A stretch of 64,000 nucleotides of DNA from Sphaerulina vaccinii (Eukaryota; Ascomycota; Dothideomycetes; Mycosphaerellales; Mycosphaerellaceae). Positions 10,920 through 22,475 of the stretch are shown here, piece after piece. Position 1 is the stretch's first letter, and every line of letters starts with the position of its first letter. The position numbers and the translations under genes are program-made. The notes beneath the pieces are model-generated. The model saw nothing but the letters and a program-made list of their open reading frames with translations, was not told the origin of the DNA and ran no database searches. The stretch is from positions 682,001 to 746,000 of the forward strand of contig JAKUDP010000012.1 in assembly GCA_022570795.1 (NCBI GenBank), in the 5' to 3' direction.

Positions 10920-12939
10920 ATGCAAACGGAAGATTCTACTCCTACCTGCCGGCCCCATCTCGCCGTTGTAGACGAGTTTGCCTGGCCTCAATCGATCAGG
11001 AAAACATCATCCTCGCTCAGCGATGAGCTCCTCCTCCACGTCAACAAACCTCGCCCTGCTCGCCTGTCAATGGACTTCCGACCGATAGAGCCAGTGAGTC
11101 GCAAACAGGAAATGCAACATACCTTCCGTCTCGTTTCGACAATCGGCTTCACATCACTTGTGACAGGCACCTAGGAAGTGCTACTCACTGGTAACTCTAT
11201 GGCTCTGATCAATGGAGGTCTACCAGGACTGGTTTGGTCCTTGACCTGGGCACATATTGGACAGCTTTTCATTGTGCTGAGTCTAGCCGAAATGAGCTCC
11301 ATGGTCCCTCTTGCGGGTGGCCCATATCAGTGGGTTTCAGCTTTCTCTGGACGACGACATGCACACCTTCTGTCATATCTTACTGGATCACTTTGCTCGA
11401 TCGGATGGCAAGCAAGATTCACAGTCATTTGTTACATCCTGGCTGGAGTCGTCCTAGCACTTGTGGAAATCAACAGCCCTGGGTTCAACGCCTTGGTGTG
11501 GTATCGCAATCTGCTCACTATACTCGTCGCTGCTGTTGTGTCGGCCTTCAACGCACTGGCGGCTGCACATCTCTCCGTCGCGGAAGGCGTTTTTGCAGTT
11601 TGCCATGTGTATGCTTTGGTCCCGATCCTTGTGTCGCTCTGGGTACTGGCGCCGAAACAGACTGCCGCCGATGTATTTCTCGACTTCACGCGCAATGGCG
11701 GCGAATGGCCATCAATTGGACTCTCAGTACTAGTCGGACAGCTGCCGGCTATCTTCACAGTACTTGGCAGCGAAGCCACGGCACACATCGCCGAGGAGGT
11801 TGAAGAGCCGGACACGGTACTGCCACGATGTATGTTATGGAGCTACCTCGTCAATGCTCCAGGGACACTCCTCTTACTTTTAACGTACGCCTTCAACATT
11901 GCGAACCTGGACGATGCCCTGCACGATATCATCCCATCAGTGGCACTCCTCAAGTCGGCACTCGTCTCTCCACAAGCCACGACTGGTCTGATGACAGTGG
12001 TAAGCAGTAGAGGCCAAAATCATTACCATTTCCGAATGTCTCACTGAGCTTGAACCTTCTGGGGCGACAAGCTCACAGACAACCCTACTGGAACAGATTC
12101 GCGTTGTTCAGAGATACTTGCTTACCTTCTACCTAATACTTTTGTAGGTACTATTCCTCGTCTTCATGGTCGCAGTCAGCACTATGGTGTCCACATCCAG
12201 ACATTTGTTCGCGTTCGGGTAAGTCAGCATGACTCGAGCTTCGTAATCTTTCCTCAACTGACTGACTTAGGCGAGATAGGGCACTCTACTCTTCTCCATG
12301 GTTTGCGAAGGTCGATACGAAGCTTGGAGTTCCTTTGAACGCGATCTACTCAACCTTGATCTTCACCACTGTTCTAAGCATAGCGACCATCGGCAACAAT
12401 AGACCAATCAACACCATGATGGGGTTCACCGTTGCAGCTTTGATGACTTCCTACTGCCTGTCCATCGGAAGTCTGATGCTGAAACGACTGAGCGGGGAAA
12501 GCATTCCTCAGGCGAGCTAGTCACTTGGCAGAGCTGGCATCTGGGTCAATGGAGTCGCCTTAATCTATGCATCATGGGCACTGTTCTGGTCTTTCTGGCC
12601 CGTCACTTATAAACCAGGAACAGCAGATCTCAACTGGACACTTGTACTGTATCTCTTCGTTATTGGATATGCTCTGGCATTCCTAGTCGCAAGGCGACGA
12701 CGCTTACAAAGGCACCTCAGAGAGATGAAGTCTGCATGGACACTCAGGCAGAATAAAGTTGGACCCGACGAGCTAGCAAAGATTAGCTTGAGCCCCTGGT
12801 ATGTTGTAAATAGCAAGTTGACCTACTGAAAGTCTTCATCAGACGCAGGTTGTTCTCATCTAATGCCAGTCCAGCGTTTGACATACCAGATGTCGATCTG
12901 GTAAACCACGAAGCTGAGGCGGCTGTACGCATGAGGTGA
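10920..12939 (+). pseudogene. Amino-acid/GABA permease (APC family) with two in-frame TAG codons
   Basis: Exons 10920-11999, 12148-12218, 12271-12798 and 12849-12939 splice into one frame of 589 codons plus stop. Internal TAG codons lie at 11172-11174 (codon 85) and 12518-12520 (codon 467). The protein is an APC transporter of the fungal GABA/choline permease group: STIGFTSLVTGT then stop then EVLLTGNSMALINGG at the first membrane segment, LAEMSSMVPLAGGPYQWVS in segment 2-3, and a late SLGRAG loop before the last segments. Family members usually have Trp at both stop positions (TWE and RWSLG contexts), so each is a TGG-to-TAG change. No frameshift and all splice sites intact. It would import amino acids or GABA at the plasma membrane. 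The 3' intron (12799-12848) was chosen for its GTATGT donor. Confidence 0.8.
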
Positions 12940-13195
12940 CATCGATGCAGATCACCTGTCATCAGGTAATATATAACACGAGTAGGTCTGTTCCTTGCGT
13001 GCAGCCCTATAGCCCAGCAATATGGCTTTGTCTACGGCAACACCGACCCGTGAAGAATGCACCATTCGTGGGGCCAACTGACCGCCAGCCCGGGTAGATT
13101 CGAGAGGCCGACACGGTATGCCGACATGTGAGCTATAACACAACCCATAGTGCGCTTCCTCGCTTTCAAAACCATGGTCAACATCGGCGTCCAAC

Positions 13196-14968
13196 ATGAA
13201 GCTCACTTCACTGCTGCTTGCGCTTCTGCTCGAAGCCACATCGGGTCAAATTCAACTCATCAACCCCAACCAACCACCAGCACTCCCACTGATAACCAAT
13301 GCACCCACTGCAACCGCTTTCAATTGGCCCTGTAGTAACACATACACCGACTCTTGCACCTCCACCAACCAAGCCGGTGTCCAACTCGCGCGACGTCCTG
13401 GAACACTCTGGGACGGCGGAGGCTTCTGGAATTTCGACCGCAAGAATTTTGGAGACTGTGCAGAGATCTGTACTGGTGCATGTGAAGCTGCAGTATTCTT
13501 CAATCCGACTTCTTGTTACATTGTAACTTCCAACTACTTTTATCAGGATTATTGGTTTTCGAATACGGATGCCAATAGGCGGGATATTACGGCTGTTACG
13601 GTCGTGCCTACGGATATGGCGATGGAGTATGGTGGTGTGGCTAGTATGTGGCCGTTGAGTGATGGGTCTGCTGTTGTGACGAGTTCGTTGTTTGGGGGGG
13701 TTGTAGGAGGAGGAGGAGGAGGAGGAGGAGGGGCGGTTCCTGGGAGTTTGCCGACTGTTGCGGTATCTGTTGCGACGACGCCGGCTGCTGGAGTTGTGTC
13801 GACTGGCGACGCGACACTACCAAGCATCATTCCTGGATCAGGCAGCCCGACCATAGTGTCATCGCAAACAGCAGAGGAGCCAGCTGTTCCGTCGCCTCAA
13901 GCTGCTGCTATTGAATCAGCGCTGTCCGTCCTGGCAGCCAGCGCTCGAACGAGCGTCAATACTGATGCTGCGACTCCTATCGAGGTGGTCTCTAGCAGTG
14001 TTGTTCCATCAGCCAGCATTCCGAGCCTGGCCTCGTCGCCAATATCTCAATCAGCTTTGCCATCTGCCCAAGCTGCTATTCAATCAGCCTCAACGGTCCT
14101 GGCGGCCAACGCTCGAACTTCAAGCGACGTGGGCAGTAGTCCTAGCTATGGGGCTCCTGTGAGTATTCCAGCTTTCACGGCGTCTGGTGATGCGATTGCA
14201 TGGGCTATGTCGATCTGGGCAGCCAATGCGCGCAGCTCGAGTGTTCCGACTGCCATTCCCCCAGTACTCGGCAGTGGTGTCTCAGCAACAGGCATCTCAA
14301 GTTTGGCTTCTTCGTCGCGACCGGCTATTCCATCGTCCGCAGCTCCCAGTGTGCTGCTTCCCTCGGATATTGCAACTCCATCGAGCTTGCGAAGTTACAC
14401 AAGCGTTACTCGAGTGCTAACTCCAGTTGGCCCTCCCGCGAGGTTAGTCATTCCATTCGGCATTATCTTTCCTGGTATCACGCTGACAAAGCCAAGTTTG
14501 CTTCCGGGTGAGTTTTACACAACACCAAGTTGGGTCATCATACCGCCCTCGCCGACAGCAGTAGTTGCACTTCCATTCGGAACTTCGTCGGCTCTCTTGC
14601 CAGGAGTAGTGGCGGGTCCGGCGCCAACAGTATGTCCGTCTGCCAACAATGCGATCACTTCGCTCAATGGCAGGCAGTTCCAGATAACCTGTAATGCCGC
14701 CCATTGTGGTGCTACTGCAACATATCCTGGAACTGGAGTCGCTGTGACCAATATCGCTTCCTGCATTGGACAATGTACTGGAAGCTGTATCGGAATGTAC
14801 TACACTTCGGGTTGGTGTATGGAGAATGTGGGTGGCGGCTCAAGGTGTCCAAACATGCCCGGGTACACTGCAGCATATCCTTACACACCGGCTGCTGTTG
14901 CGACAAGTTCGGTCATTCCAGCTTGTGGGAATGGTCTGTTAGGCCTCGGCTTACTTTGTATCCTGTAA
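13196..14968 (+). CDS. Secreted Ser/Ala/Val-rich protein with cysteine-containing ends
   Basis: Single exon, 590 residues. The first 17 residues are a clear signal peptide (MKLTSLLLALLLEATSG). An N-terminal cysteine region follows to about residue 120 (FGDCAEICTGACEAAVFF). A long low-complexity Ser/Thr/Ala/Val/Pro stretch holds a glycine run coded by a (GGA)n tract and three degenerate repeats around AAIQSASTVLAANARTS. A C-terminal cysteine domain at about residues 490-560 (SCIGQCTGSCIGMYYTSGWC) resembles apple/PAN-like domains of fungal wall proteins. The last residues are hydrophobic and short; a GPI anchor is possible but not clear. I expect an extracellular or wall-bound protein, probably O-glycosylated. 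No catalytic motif was seen. Confidence 0.75.
   Translation: MKLTSLLLALLLEATSGQIQLINPNQPPALPLITNAPTATAFNWPCSNTYTDSCTSTNQAGVQLARRPGTLWDGGGFWNFDRKNFGDCAEICTGACEAAVFFNPTSCYIVTSNYFYQDYWFSNTDANRRDITAVTVVPTDMAMEYGGVASMWPLSDGSAVVTSSLFGGVVGGGGGGGGGAVPGSLPTVAVSVATTPAAGVVSTGDATLPSIIPGSGSPTIVSSQTAEEPAVPSPQAAAIESALSVLAASARTSVNTDAATPIEVVSSSVVPSASIPSLASSPISQSALPSAQAAIQSASTVLAANARTSSDVGSSPSYGAPVSIPAFTASGDAIAWAMSIWAANARSSSVPTAIPPVLGSGVSATGISSLASSSRPAIPSSAAPSVLLPSDIATPSSLRSYTSVTRVLTPVGPPARLVIPFGIIFPGITLTKPSLLPGEFYTTPSWVIIPPSPTAVVALPFGTSSALLPGVVAGPAPTVCPSANNAITSLNGRQFQITCNAAHCGATATYPGTGVAVTNIASCIGQCTGSCIGMYYTSGWCMENVGGGSRCPNMPGYTAAYPYTPAAVATSSVIPACGNGLLGLGLLCIL
13705..13731 (+). repeat. AGG trinucleotide microsatellite in coding sequence
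   Basis: About nine tandem AGG units code the glycine run of the secreted protein at 13196-14968. Length variation here would keep the frame, so the run may be polymorphic between strains. Confidence 0.85.
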
Positions 14969-15052
14969 GAGCCAGAAGCATGATGATGCAGATGATCATT
15001 GGCTGTGCTTCGTAGCTGGGTGTGGCGAAGCCAAAGAGCAATGCGCGTGCGC

Positions 15053-15809
15053 TCAGCACTCAATCCTTAAGTTCTTGAACTCCACAGCCAATTTCTGGTC
15101 AGCTCTGCCAGCCGAGTAGTTTGGCTTAGCAGCATAAACGCCAACCCACATCTCAGCATTCTTCTTGCTTCGTTCTTCCAGAAAAGCCCAAGTGATCTCT
15201 CGAAGTGCATAGCGATCGTTCTTGACAATGTTATACACCCACAGCTCAGCTGGCAGCCTATCAGTCATGCCAAGACTGGAAGAGGACGTGGAACTTACTC
15301 GTATTCCTCTCAACCAAGAAAGTAGCACTCTTCGTCCCCTTCGGCACAACAGGACTCAAACTCCAATCAGAGAAAGCATAAGTCGTCACTGTACCCAATT
15401 GAGGAACACCATTTTCCATCTCGATTCCAGTTTTGATCCATTTGTATGGTTTCTTGCCTGGAAAGAAGATAGCTATACCACCTTGATCGTACCTAGTCTT
15501 CCAATCTGCAGTAATTGTGACCTCTATACGTTGAAAATCTGCGGTCTTGCAAACGCGATAGACGTAAGGTGCTGTGAAGTTATCGGCTGTGATGTTGGGA
15601 CGCCAGATATCTGTGGCGGGTGGTGCTGTGATTGTGAAGGATTTCGTGCTGGTGTGTTTGACTATCGGGTTGTTGAGTCGTTTCCATGGGCTTGATTCTT
15701 TCTGCTTGTTGTGGAGATTCTTGTGTGCGGATAATGGAGCCTGTTTGGCTGACGCGAAGCTTTGTAGGAGGAGAAGGAGAGTAGTTACCAGTAATGATAT
15801 GGATAGCAT
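15053..15809 (-). CDS. Secreted DUF1349-like (concanavalin-fold) protein
   Basis: Exons 15299-15809 and 15053-15249 give 235 residues. A signal peptide occupies the first 20 residues (MLSISLLVTTLLLLLQSFAS). The body matches the fungal DUF1349 family: a DIWRP start, VTITADWKTRYDQGGI, a GKKPYKWIKTGIEMENG motif, SDWSLSPV, then ELWVYNIV and EMWVGVYAAKP. DUF1349 proteins have a concanavalin-like beta-sandwich and are often found with glycoside hydrolases, but no enzyme activity is established for the single-domain form. The intron has a GTAAGT donor and GCCAG acceptor; splicing gives NTTELWV. The protein is probably secreted. The 3' end converges with the gene at 13196. Confidence 0.82.
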
Positions 15810-16022
15810 TGTGAGATCTGCATAGAAGCTGGTCTATGTCAGTGTGAAGTGGATGTAAGCTCGAAGGCGGTCAGATTGAAAGTGGAATCACATCACGGCC
15901 AAGGCGGCTTTCCCGGTCCCTCGTCTGACAGCAGACTAGCCTCTTATGGAACTCTGCTGCGACTAAGAGTACAAGCACTACAAAACTATGGACACTGGCA
16001 ATCTGATAGCGTGTTCGAACAT

Positions 16023-17132
16023 CTACTCAACATCATCCTCATGAAACACCAAAGCTCTCACTTCAATGCTCTCCCTGCCCTCCTCGTCTTCAGTGCCTGG
16101 CACCTCAAAGGCACTATGCGGCACTCTCTTTGCTCGATTCGCATACTTCGGATCACTTTCAACACCAGCTTTGTTATCAAAGCATTTGATCAATAGAGCT
16201 TCTTGTGGAGTCTGATGATGTTTGTAGAACCACTTGTTCTGCTCATTATGCCTCACGTTCAACGTTTCGCCCTTTCGCTTTTCGTAGATCAGTCCGACAG
16301 GAATGAGGTCTTCTTCAGCAACAGTTTGTGCTTGAGCAACGGTGAGCGGATCTCGCTTGACAGTTTTGATCGGACGCCTGAGCAGAAAACCTGTCAGTCA
16401 TTGCTCCGGCCTGAACGACTCGCTTTCTTGACTTACCAGACATTTATCAATTGCACCCGACCTTTGAGGAGCTTCTCGGCCTCATCTGGAAGATGAAAAG
16501 GCACACGGGATAATGCAGCTGCATAGCTCTGATCGATGTGCACACGTCGTACCGGGCCACGGAGTGCTGCCTTGTACTTGACTTGTTCCTCGTCTACATT
16601 TGTGTTGTCGCTGTTGGCCTTGACGGGAGTGCGATTGTCGTGCACGGCTCGACGGATGGTGTGGTCGAAGATGAATGTTCGCGAAGCACCAGTACTACGA
16701 TCGATCAGTATATGAGTCTCCATCAAGTGATGGTTTTGGATTCTCGATGACCTACACTTTCTTCAAAAGCTGATCGACCTCCTTATAGTATTGGTCCTTG
16801 ATCTGGGCCTCATCTTGGAAGTCCTTCTCAGCACTGAAACTCGGGACGAATTGGAAGCCGTGACTGTCGAGAGTATACTTGGCTTCATCACCAGTGACAT
16901 CGTGGATCGTCACGTTGTGAGTCTCGTATGGTCGCTCGTAAGTCTCTGGCTTACCGACATATGTTGGCTGTGGCGGCGATCCGTCCTCGTTTGCCTTGAA
17001 GAAGTTCAAAACAGTGTGAACTTCATGCTTCTCGATCTTCTTGTCCGCTGTGGCGACCGAGGGTGCCTCTGACTGTCGATACTCGTTCCCGAAGGAGTGT
17101 TGAGTCGATTGCTGGACTGCTGCGGTGGCCAT
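16023..17132 (-). CDS. AsaB/CmcJ-like hydroxylase/desaturase family protein
   Basis: Exons 16756-17132, 16437-16694 and 16023-16377 give 329 residues. Family landmarks occur in order: YETHNVTIHDVTGDEAKYTL, GASRTFIFDHTIRR, PVRRVHIDQS, QLINVWRPIKTV, RDPLTVAQ and a C-terminal WFYKHHQTPQEALLIKCFD. This is the fungal family that contains gibberellin GA4 desaturase and AsaB, grouped with CmcJ. Members act in secondary metabolism and are thought to be oxygen-dependent oxidoreductases. The HxD pair in VHIDQS and the later histidines may bind iron. I chose MATAAVQQS at 17132 as the start; 49 further codons upstream are open but lack family similarity. Its product is cytosolic. No backbone synthase lies nearby, so the pathway is unknown. 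Confidence 0.82.
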
Positions 17133-17714
17133 AGTGTAGATATTGCTTGAAGTTGTTGGGGAGATAGTAGTGCTTAATGTGCTTCTACATGCAAGGTATA
17201 TATCGTGCCGTGGTGTCGCTGTAAGTAATCGCTCCGGGCTAGTCATGGATATGTCAGCCTTGAGGAGCTCCGCAAGCACGCAATCAGGTATAGCTCTTTT
17301 ACCATGACATTGCCAATGGAAGCGGCCAATCCGTACATCTCGTTCCCCAGATATCGAACCCGTGCGCCCAGTGCTGTCGCGTACAAGCTACACTGTGCGG
17401 CCGTGCGAGAGCTTGTGTGCACTCTCGCCATGCAGGATATATGCACAACCAACGCGAAAACCAACGCGAAAGCTCCCTCGCGCAGGATTCGTGCTTATAA
17501 ATGAGCAGCCACCAACCACAACACATTGTTGTTCTCATAAGCAGAGTATGGGACCGGAGAGCACTGAGCGCCGTTCGTGATGCGAAAGTAAAGCATGACC
17601 TCCAGCTATCCCACCTCTATTTGATGCGCCCACATATATAAGTCCACACTGAATGAGGCAATAAGCAGCGCTTGGACTGTCACGAGACACAAGATCTCAT
17701 CATTGAATCTTTCC
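17133..17714. other. Intergenic region between the AsaB-like gene and the APC permease
   Basis: Both flanking genes are on the minus strand, so this holds the promoter of the AsaB-like gene and the terminator of the permease. An extended open frame upstream of the AsaB-like ATG is not supported by homology. No other feature was seen. Confidence 0.5.
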
Positions 17715-19501
17715 TCATATCGGCATGTGTGCAATCGTCGTAATAGTCGTGCCATCGTCCAGTGTTTCTGTCACATCTTCGAGCTTGTAACCTCGCCACT
17801 TTGGCAAGACCTCAGTGTAAATATACCAGTACAGCACGCCAAGCAGCAGTATCGCAATGCCAACAAGCGCGTACGCCGCACTACCCAGTGTTCCCTTCTC
17901 GCGTTGCTTCTCGCTCGGGAAGAATGGAGCAGCAAGGAGCGCCAACGCAATTGCCATCCTGATCAAAATACCTGGAATCCAAGCTTTGTATGGTCGTTTC
18001 AGATCTGGTCGCTTGAAGCGTAGCCATATTAGACCAAAGGCTGTCGCAAGGGCGATGATCTGTCCTGGGTAGCCCTCGACCTCTAGAATGAGGCTGTAGA
18101 TATCACCAGTCGGGATCGTCAGGACCAATAGTGATGGTACATAGTGTACGATCAGTCCTCCGAGAGGCGAGCCGAACGGAGCATTCGATGATAGTAGGCG
18201 TGACATTGGAATCAGTCCAGTTCTCGCAATCTCTTGATTGAGTCGCGCCAGTGCGAACGTCACAACCATGACGTTGCCGACAGCACTCAATGCCACCATG
18301 AGAGGTAGGATTCGTCGTCCAATGGCAATTCCAAAGACTCTCTCGAAGAAGAGTGCTGCGATCAGTTCGCCACTAGTCTTCACTTCGTCCAGAGGTACTA
18401 CAAGGAAGTATGCGATGTTGACGAGTAAGTACATGGCGCAGGCAGTGGCCAGTGCTGTGAGCGCGACAGACTTGAGAGTCCTCACGGGATCCTTGACCTG
18501 CTATGTGTTAGCTCAGTGTTCAATAATACAGTGGAGAAGCTGCTGACCTCATTCATCACGTTGTTTAGGTTGGACAGTCCAGCGAAAGAGTAGAAGACCT
18601 TAAGTATTGATGTTGCGATAGCGCCCCATGACCAGACACTGCCAGCCCAAAGTCCTGTCCAGGTCCAGTCGAACTCGTAAATCGTGGGCGGTGTCGCTAA
18701 AATGCTCTCAGCAGCTCGATCGTCCCGTCTGAACAGAACAACGAACAGCCCACTCAGTATCATGAAATTGATGAGCCCAATCTTGATCCATCCTAAGAAG
18801 TTCTGTATACGTATGCCAGCTTTCATGAAGACTGCATGTATGGCCGTGATGCCAGTCAAGAGCCCAACCGCGATCGTCTTTTTGGTGAACTCTGAGCCTT
18901 CGACTTCGAAAGCGAACAAAGTGTACTGTGCGAACACGATACAATTGCTAGCGGTGAAGCCCAACAAGATCGCTTGAGTCGCGATAAGGACAGAGACCAG
19001 GTACTTTGGTCTTCTGTAAGTGAACTCTAGATACACTTTCTCGCCGCCTGATCGGGGCAACATCGAGCCATACTCCAAAGCAATGGTCAAGCCAAAGTAT
19101 GCTAGAACCGCGCCAACGATCCAGAGCAGAAGACTCAGACCTGGGGAGCCAACTGATGCGAAAATCACGCCAGGCGTAGCAAATATGCCAGAACCGAGCA
19201 CCCGGCTTATTGTGAGTATGTAGGCACTGCTCCAGGTCAGGTTGCGTCCCAAAGCGCTCGTCTCTGGAAGAACATCTGCTTCGAGGTCGGAAGGCGCGGG
19301 CTTCGATTCGAAGTTCGGCGCTTCATGTCTTTCGATGTCCAGAGAGTCACATGTGCTTGATGCCGATGAAAGCAGTGGCGAGGTGTCGTTGACCGTGTCT
19401 TCTGTATTTGCTGACATCTCGATATCTGGACGTGGCGAATGCCAAGTTGTGTGAATCTGTAAGGGAACTTGCTCTACATCTTGCTGGAGTTCTGATTGCA
19501 T
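17715..19501 (-). CDS. Amino-acid permease, LAT/methionine-permease-like (APC superfamily)
   Basis: Exons 18548-19501 and 17715-18497 give 578 residues. A hydrophilic Ser/Asp/Glu-rich N-terminal tail of about 90 residues precedes twelve predicted membrane segments. The first segment carries SRVLGSGIFATPGVIF, the unwound-helix motif of APC transporters, and FYSFAGLSNLNNVMNEVKDP matches the conserved segment 6 loop. The family resembles yeast high-affinity methionine permease and fungal LAT-type carriers. It should import neutral amino acids at the plasma membrane. The intron is short (51 bases), with GTCAGC donor and CAG acceptor. Unlike the permease at 10920 this gene is uninterrupted. Confidence 0.87.
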
Positions 19502-20261
19502 CAGTCGCGTAGTATGGTTAGCAGGAAGGCGATTCAGAATTGCTCAGAGCTGAGCTGTATCACCTCATGTCGGTTGTGCTGCTGTTACGGGTGCGAGACG
19601 TGTGCCAACATGATTTCTCAGCTTAGCAAGTCAGGCACAAGGAGTTGATACCGACGCGTCCGATAGCCTTACCCTGATGCTGGTATGCGAAGTGATAGGC
19701 TGTCGTGCAGCGGCCGTGTTTCGATACAGATGGCGACATCTCAGGGACTTCTGACGAGCAGATTCTTGTGCGAGCCAGAGAGTGGTGCTACAAGAGGCGG
19801 AACAGCTTCTCTGTGTTTCATTGATCACCGTCGCCATCTCTGCGGAGTTCCGCTGCCATATCTTCTCCTCCGTTGGCCGGTGTCTTGACATGGGTGGTGC
19901 TTGTCGCGGAGTCGAGGTTGAAAAGCTTCACGAAGGTTGCGATCTGACATTGTCTCAAGAGCTCAGACGCTTGAGGAGTAGCGTGCTTTCCCAGACCACA
20001 TTCGTTTCTGCCTCTCCAAACAATCTCTCTCGCGTTGCAACTTTTCCCTCCAAACATTCATATTGCGAACACGACGTTAACTAGCACCTAAGTGTACCAT
20101 TGCATGCGTAGGTTGAGTGAGCAATATCTCCGTCGCTGTGCTCGCCTACGCTTTGTCATGACATGAAGCTAAACATCAGCCGCCGACCGCTAGCGGTCAA
20201 GGCAGGTACATGATCACCATGAGATCTTGTAGTCATTTCATCTACGGAGTACAACAGAATC
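19502..20261. promoter_or_regulatory. Divergent intergenic region between the APC permease and the SMI1/KNR4 gene
   Basis: The flanking genes diverge, so both promoters lie here. Several overlapping open frames on both strands around 19630-20080 lack recognisable similarity and have no splice partners. I regard them as chance frames. Confidence 0.45.
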
Positions 20262-21939
20262 ATGAGTGACGACGAGAAGATCCAGACAGAAGATGGTAAA
20301 GAGTTCCCGATTCCACATCTTCTCAAAGGCGATGGCCTCGAAGACAGATACACGCTTTCGGTAATTCAGCGAACATGGAACACTGCCCTGAGTATCATGC
20401 TGCTAGGCTGCGTTGAGCAAGCCAACAGATTGCTGGATGTGAGCTGAATACCCTGCCATTCGGCCGAATCTTGCTAAATGCCTCCAGACTCTCGTCAAGC
20501 ACGATCAGCTGGATGGCGCTTCTACCTTGCTACGCGAACTGCTTCATTATGCCTGGGATACTAGTAGCACATGGCCAAACTTCATAACGGATCCTCAAAA
20601 AGACAAAGTCTACCCGAACTGGGCAACAGACGATACACCAGAAGATGGTCCAGCACTGGTACCACACCTCAAAGGCGCCACAAGAGAGAAGTGGTGTAAA
20701 CACACTCTACAAAAAGATCCAGCGGAAACTGTATGGACTGAGGCAGATTTTCTCAAAGCTCAAGAGAAATCTAATTGTCGTAATGCAACCAGGCAAGACG
20801 GCCATGCTCCGAGCATAGAAATCGCATTCGAGCTCGGTAAGGATGGCGTAGCTATTGAGCTGGTAAGAAAGTGTCTCATAGCAGAAGGACTTATGAGTGA
20901 CCAACCCTCACGATTCAACTCCTGGTCTACGGTAAATCAAGGGCAGGTTCTCCGATCACCTTGCCTTTGGAAACTGCTAAGCGATGGATGGCTACGCCGA
21001 GAACTGGGTGTTACGACTCAACAAGTCGAAACATTCGTTGATGAATCCGTGGCATGGCTTGACCAGCGACTTCGTAATGGTCCGATCAGACCATATAGGG
21101 ATCATACTGTCAAGGAACTATGCCATTTGTTCAATGATAAATGCATCAAAAGCAAACGCCTCGGTGGTGGTGAAGGTGCTACAATGAGTTGGGAAGATGA
21201 TCCAGATAATTTGCCAGAAACCTTCTTAGCAGAGCCTGCCACGGACGATGAAATACAAGAGCTCGAACAGAAAGCTAAAGCCGAAGGCTATACGGAAGGT
21301 CTACCAGAGGATTACAGGGAGTTTCTGAAAATCACGAACGGCTTCTCCATACCGGGAGAGCCAGATAGCCCTCAAAGTATCTTCTACCACTCAGAAATCC
21401 TCCGATTCGATGGCGATATTGGCGAAGAAGTGGAACTATTACACCCGGACGGCCTCAACTGCGATGTCAAATTCGAATGGCCTCCAGCTCGAGAGTTCCT
21501 GAATGTTGGAGCTGGTGGAGACGAGGGTAGTATCAATCTTCTCGACCCAGAGAGCACAAATCAGGCTATTGAGGCGTTCAAGAAGACGTACGAAGCTGCG
21601 GGTGCGGTTGATCGGAAGCGCATCGAGAGGGCGGTGAAAGACACTTATGGATCTGTGGACGAGCTATTGAATTTTAAGTATCCTGTACTGAGGTGGTATC
21701 ACTGGTTCCCGGCTCTTGAAGGTTGTTATGCGAGCTTCCGACATTTGATGGAGATTGTGGTTATGGAAGCTATGACGATGCCGGACGCACCAGAGGACGA
21801 GGAGCTTGAGAAGGAAAGCGACCCAGATGAGGACGAGCAAGATAAATGGGGTGAAGATGAAGCAGACGAAACTATCGAGAAAGACAGTCCAGATGAAAAT
21901 GAAGACGAAGAGCCTGCAGCCAAAAAGCAAAGGACATGA
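20262..21939 (+). CDS. SMI1/KNR4-domain protein
   Basis: Exons 20262-20438 and 20488-21939 give 542 residues. The N-terminal 270 residues form a helical region of unknown type. The SMI1/KNR4 fold lies at about residues 285-400: LPETFLAEPATDDEIQELE, GLPEDYREFLKITNGFSIPG, then a beta-rich segment ending FLNVGAGGDEGSINLLD. The C-terminal 60 residues are highly acidic with a basic end (PAAKKQRT) that looks like a nuclear signal. In yeast Smi1/Knr4 links cell-wall synthesis and the cell-integrity pathway; related domains occur in many unrelated regulatory proteins, so the role here is not fixed. The intron is 49 bases with GTGAGC donor and CCAG acceptor. Confidence 0.8.
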
Positions 21940-22015
21940 TCTCAATAAAATTCTCAATGCTTCTATATTACATTATTCCACATCACTCATCAATCATCAC
22001 ACCCCCTCAATCCAC

Positions 22016-22475
22016 TTAAGCAACAGCAGTAGCACTGCTCTCCTTAACCTTAAAACTCTCCTTCTGCAACGCCGCCTGATCACTAGTCGCAGCATAAACA
22101 ACCTTCTCTCCCATATATCTATACACAGCGCCGGTCTTCGGCCTCTGAACTTCATACTGCAGCTTCAACTCATTCGTATCCTTCTCGATATAAGCATAAA
22201 GCTTCTGGGTCTTGCTGACGTGACCGCACTCCACATAGTCTGTTGCGGAGTCGAGGTTTCCGGAACACGTAACTGGCTTCTTGACTGCTGGGTGGTTTTC
22301 TGCGTTGCCGGAGACTGAGAGGTCGAAGCTGTAGGAACAGCCTACTGTGCAGCCAAAGATGAAGTTTGTGATGGCGAATTTGCCGGGGAGATGGGACCTT
22401 GTTGTCGTAGGTTGAAGGAGTGGATGCTGCTGCGAGTGTCGCACAGGTTGTGGCGATGATGGTTGGGAAATGCAT
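22016..22475 (-). pseudogene. Small secreted protein with an apparent one-base insertion
   Basis: The start MHFPTIIATTCATLAAAS is a good signal peptide, followed by STPSTYDNKVPS. The rest of the protein continues in a different frame as GKFAITNFIFGCTVGCSYSF to the TAA at 22016. Joining the frames needs removal of one base, most simply from the four-base G run at 22385-22388 (+ strand). No intron with usable ends reconciles them. A restored product would be about 152 residues with four cysteines, typical of fungal small secreted proteins with a beta-rich core (CSYSFDLSVSG, KLYAYIEKDT). The homopolymer location makes assembly error a fair alternative to real decay. Confidence 0.6.

Noticed and set aside
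17133..17279. N-terminal extension of the AsaB-like protein
   Set aside because: The 49 extra codons lack similarity to the family and the next ATG gives the usual family start.
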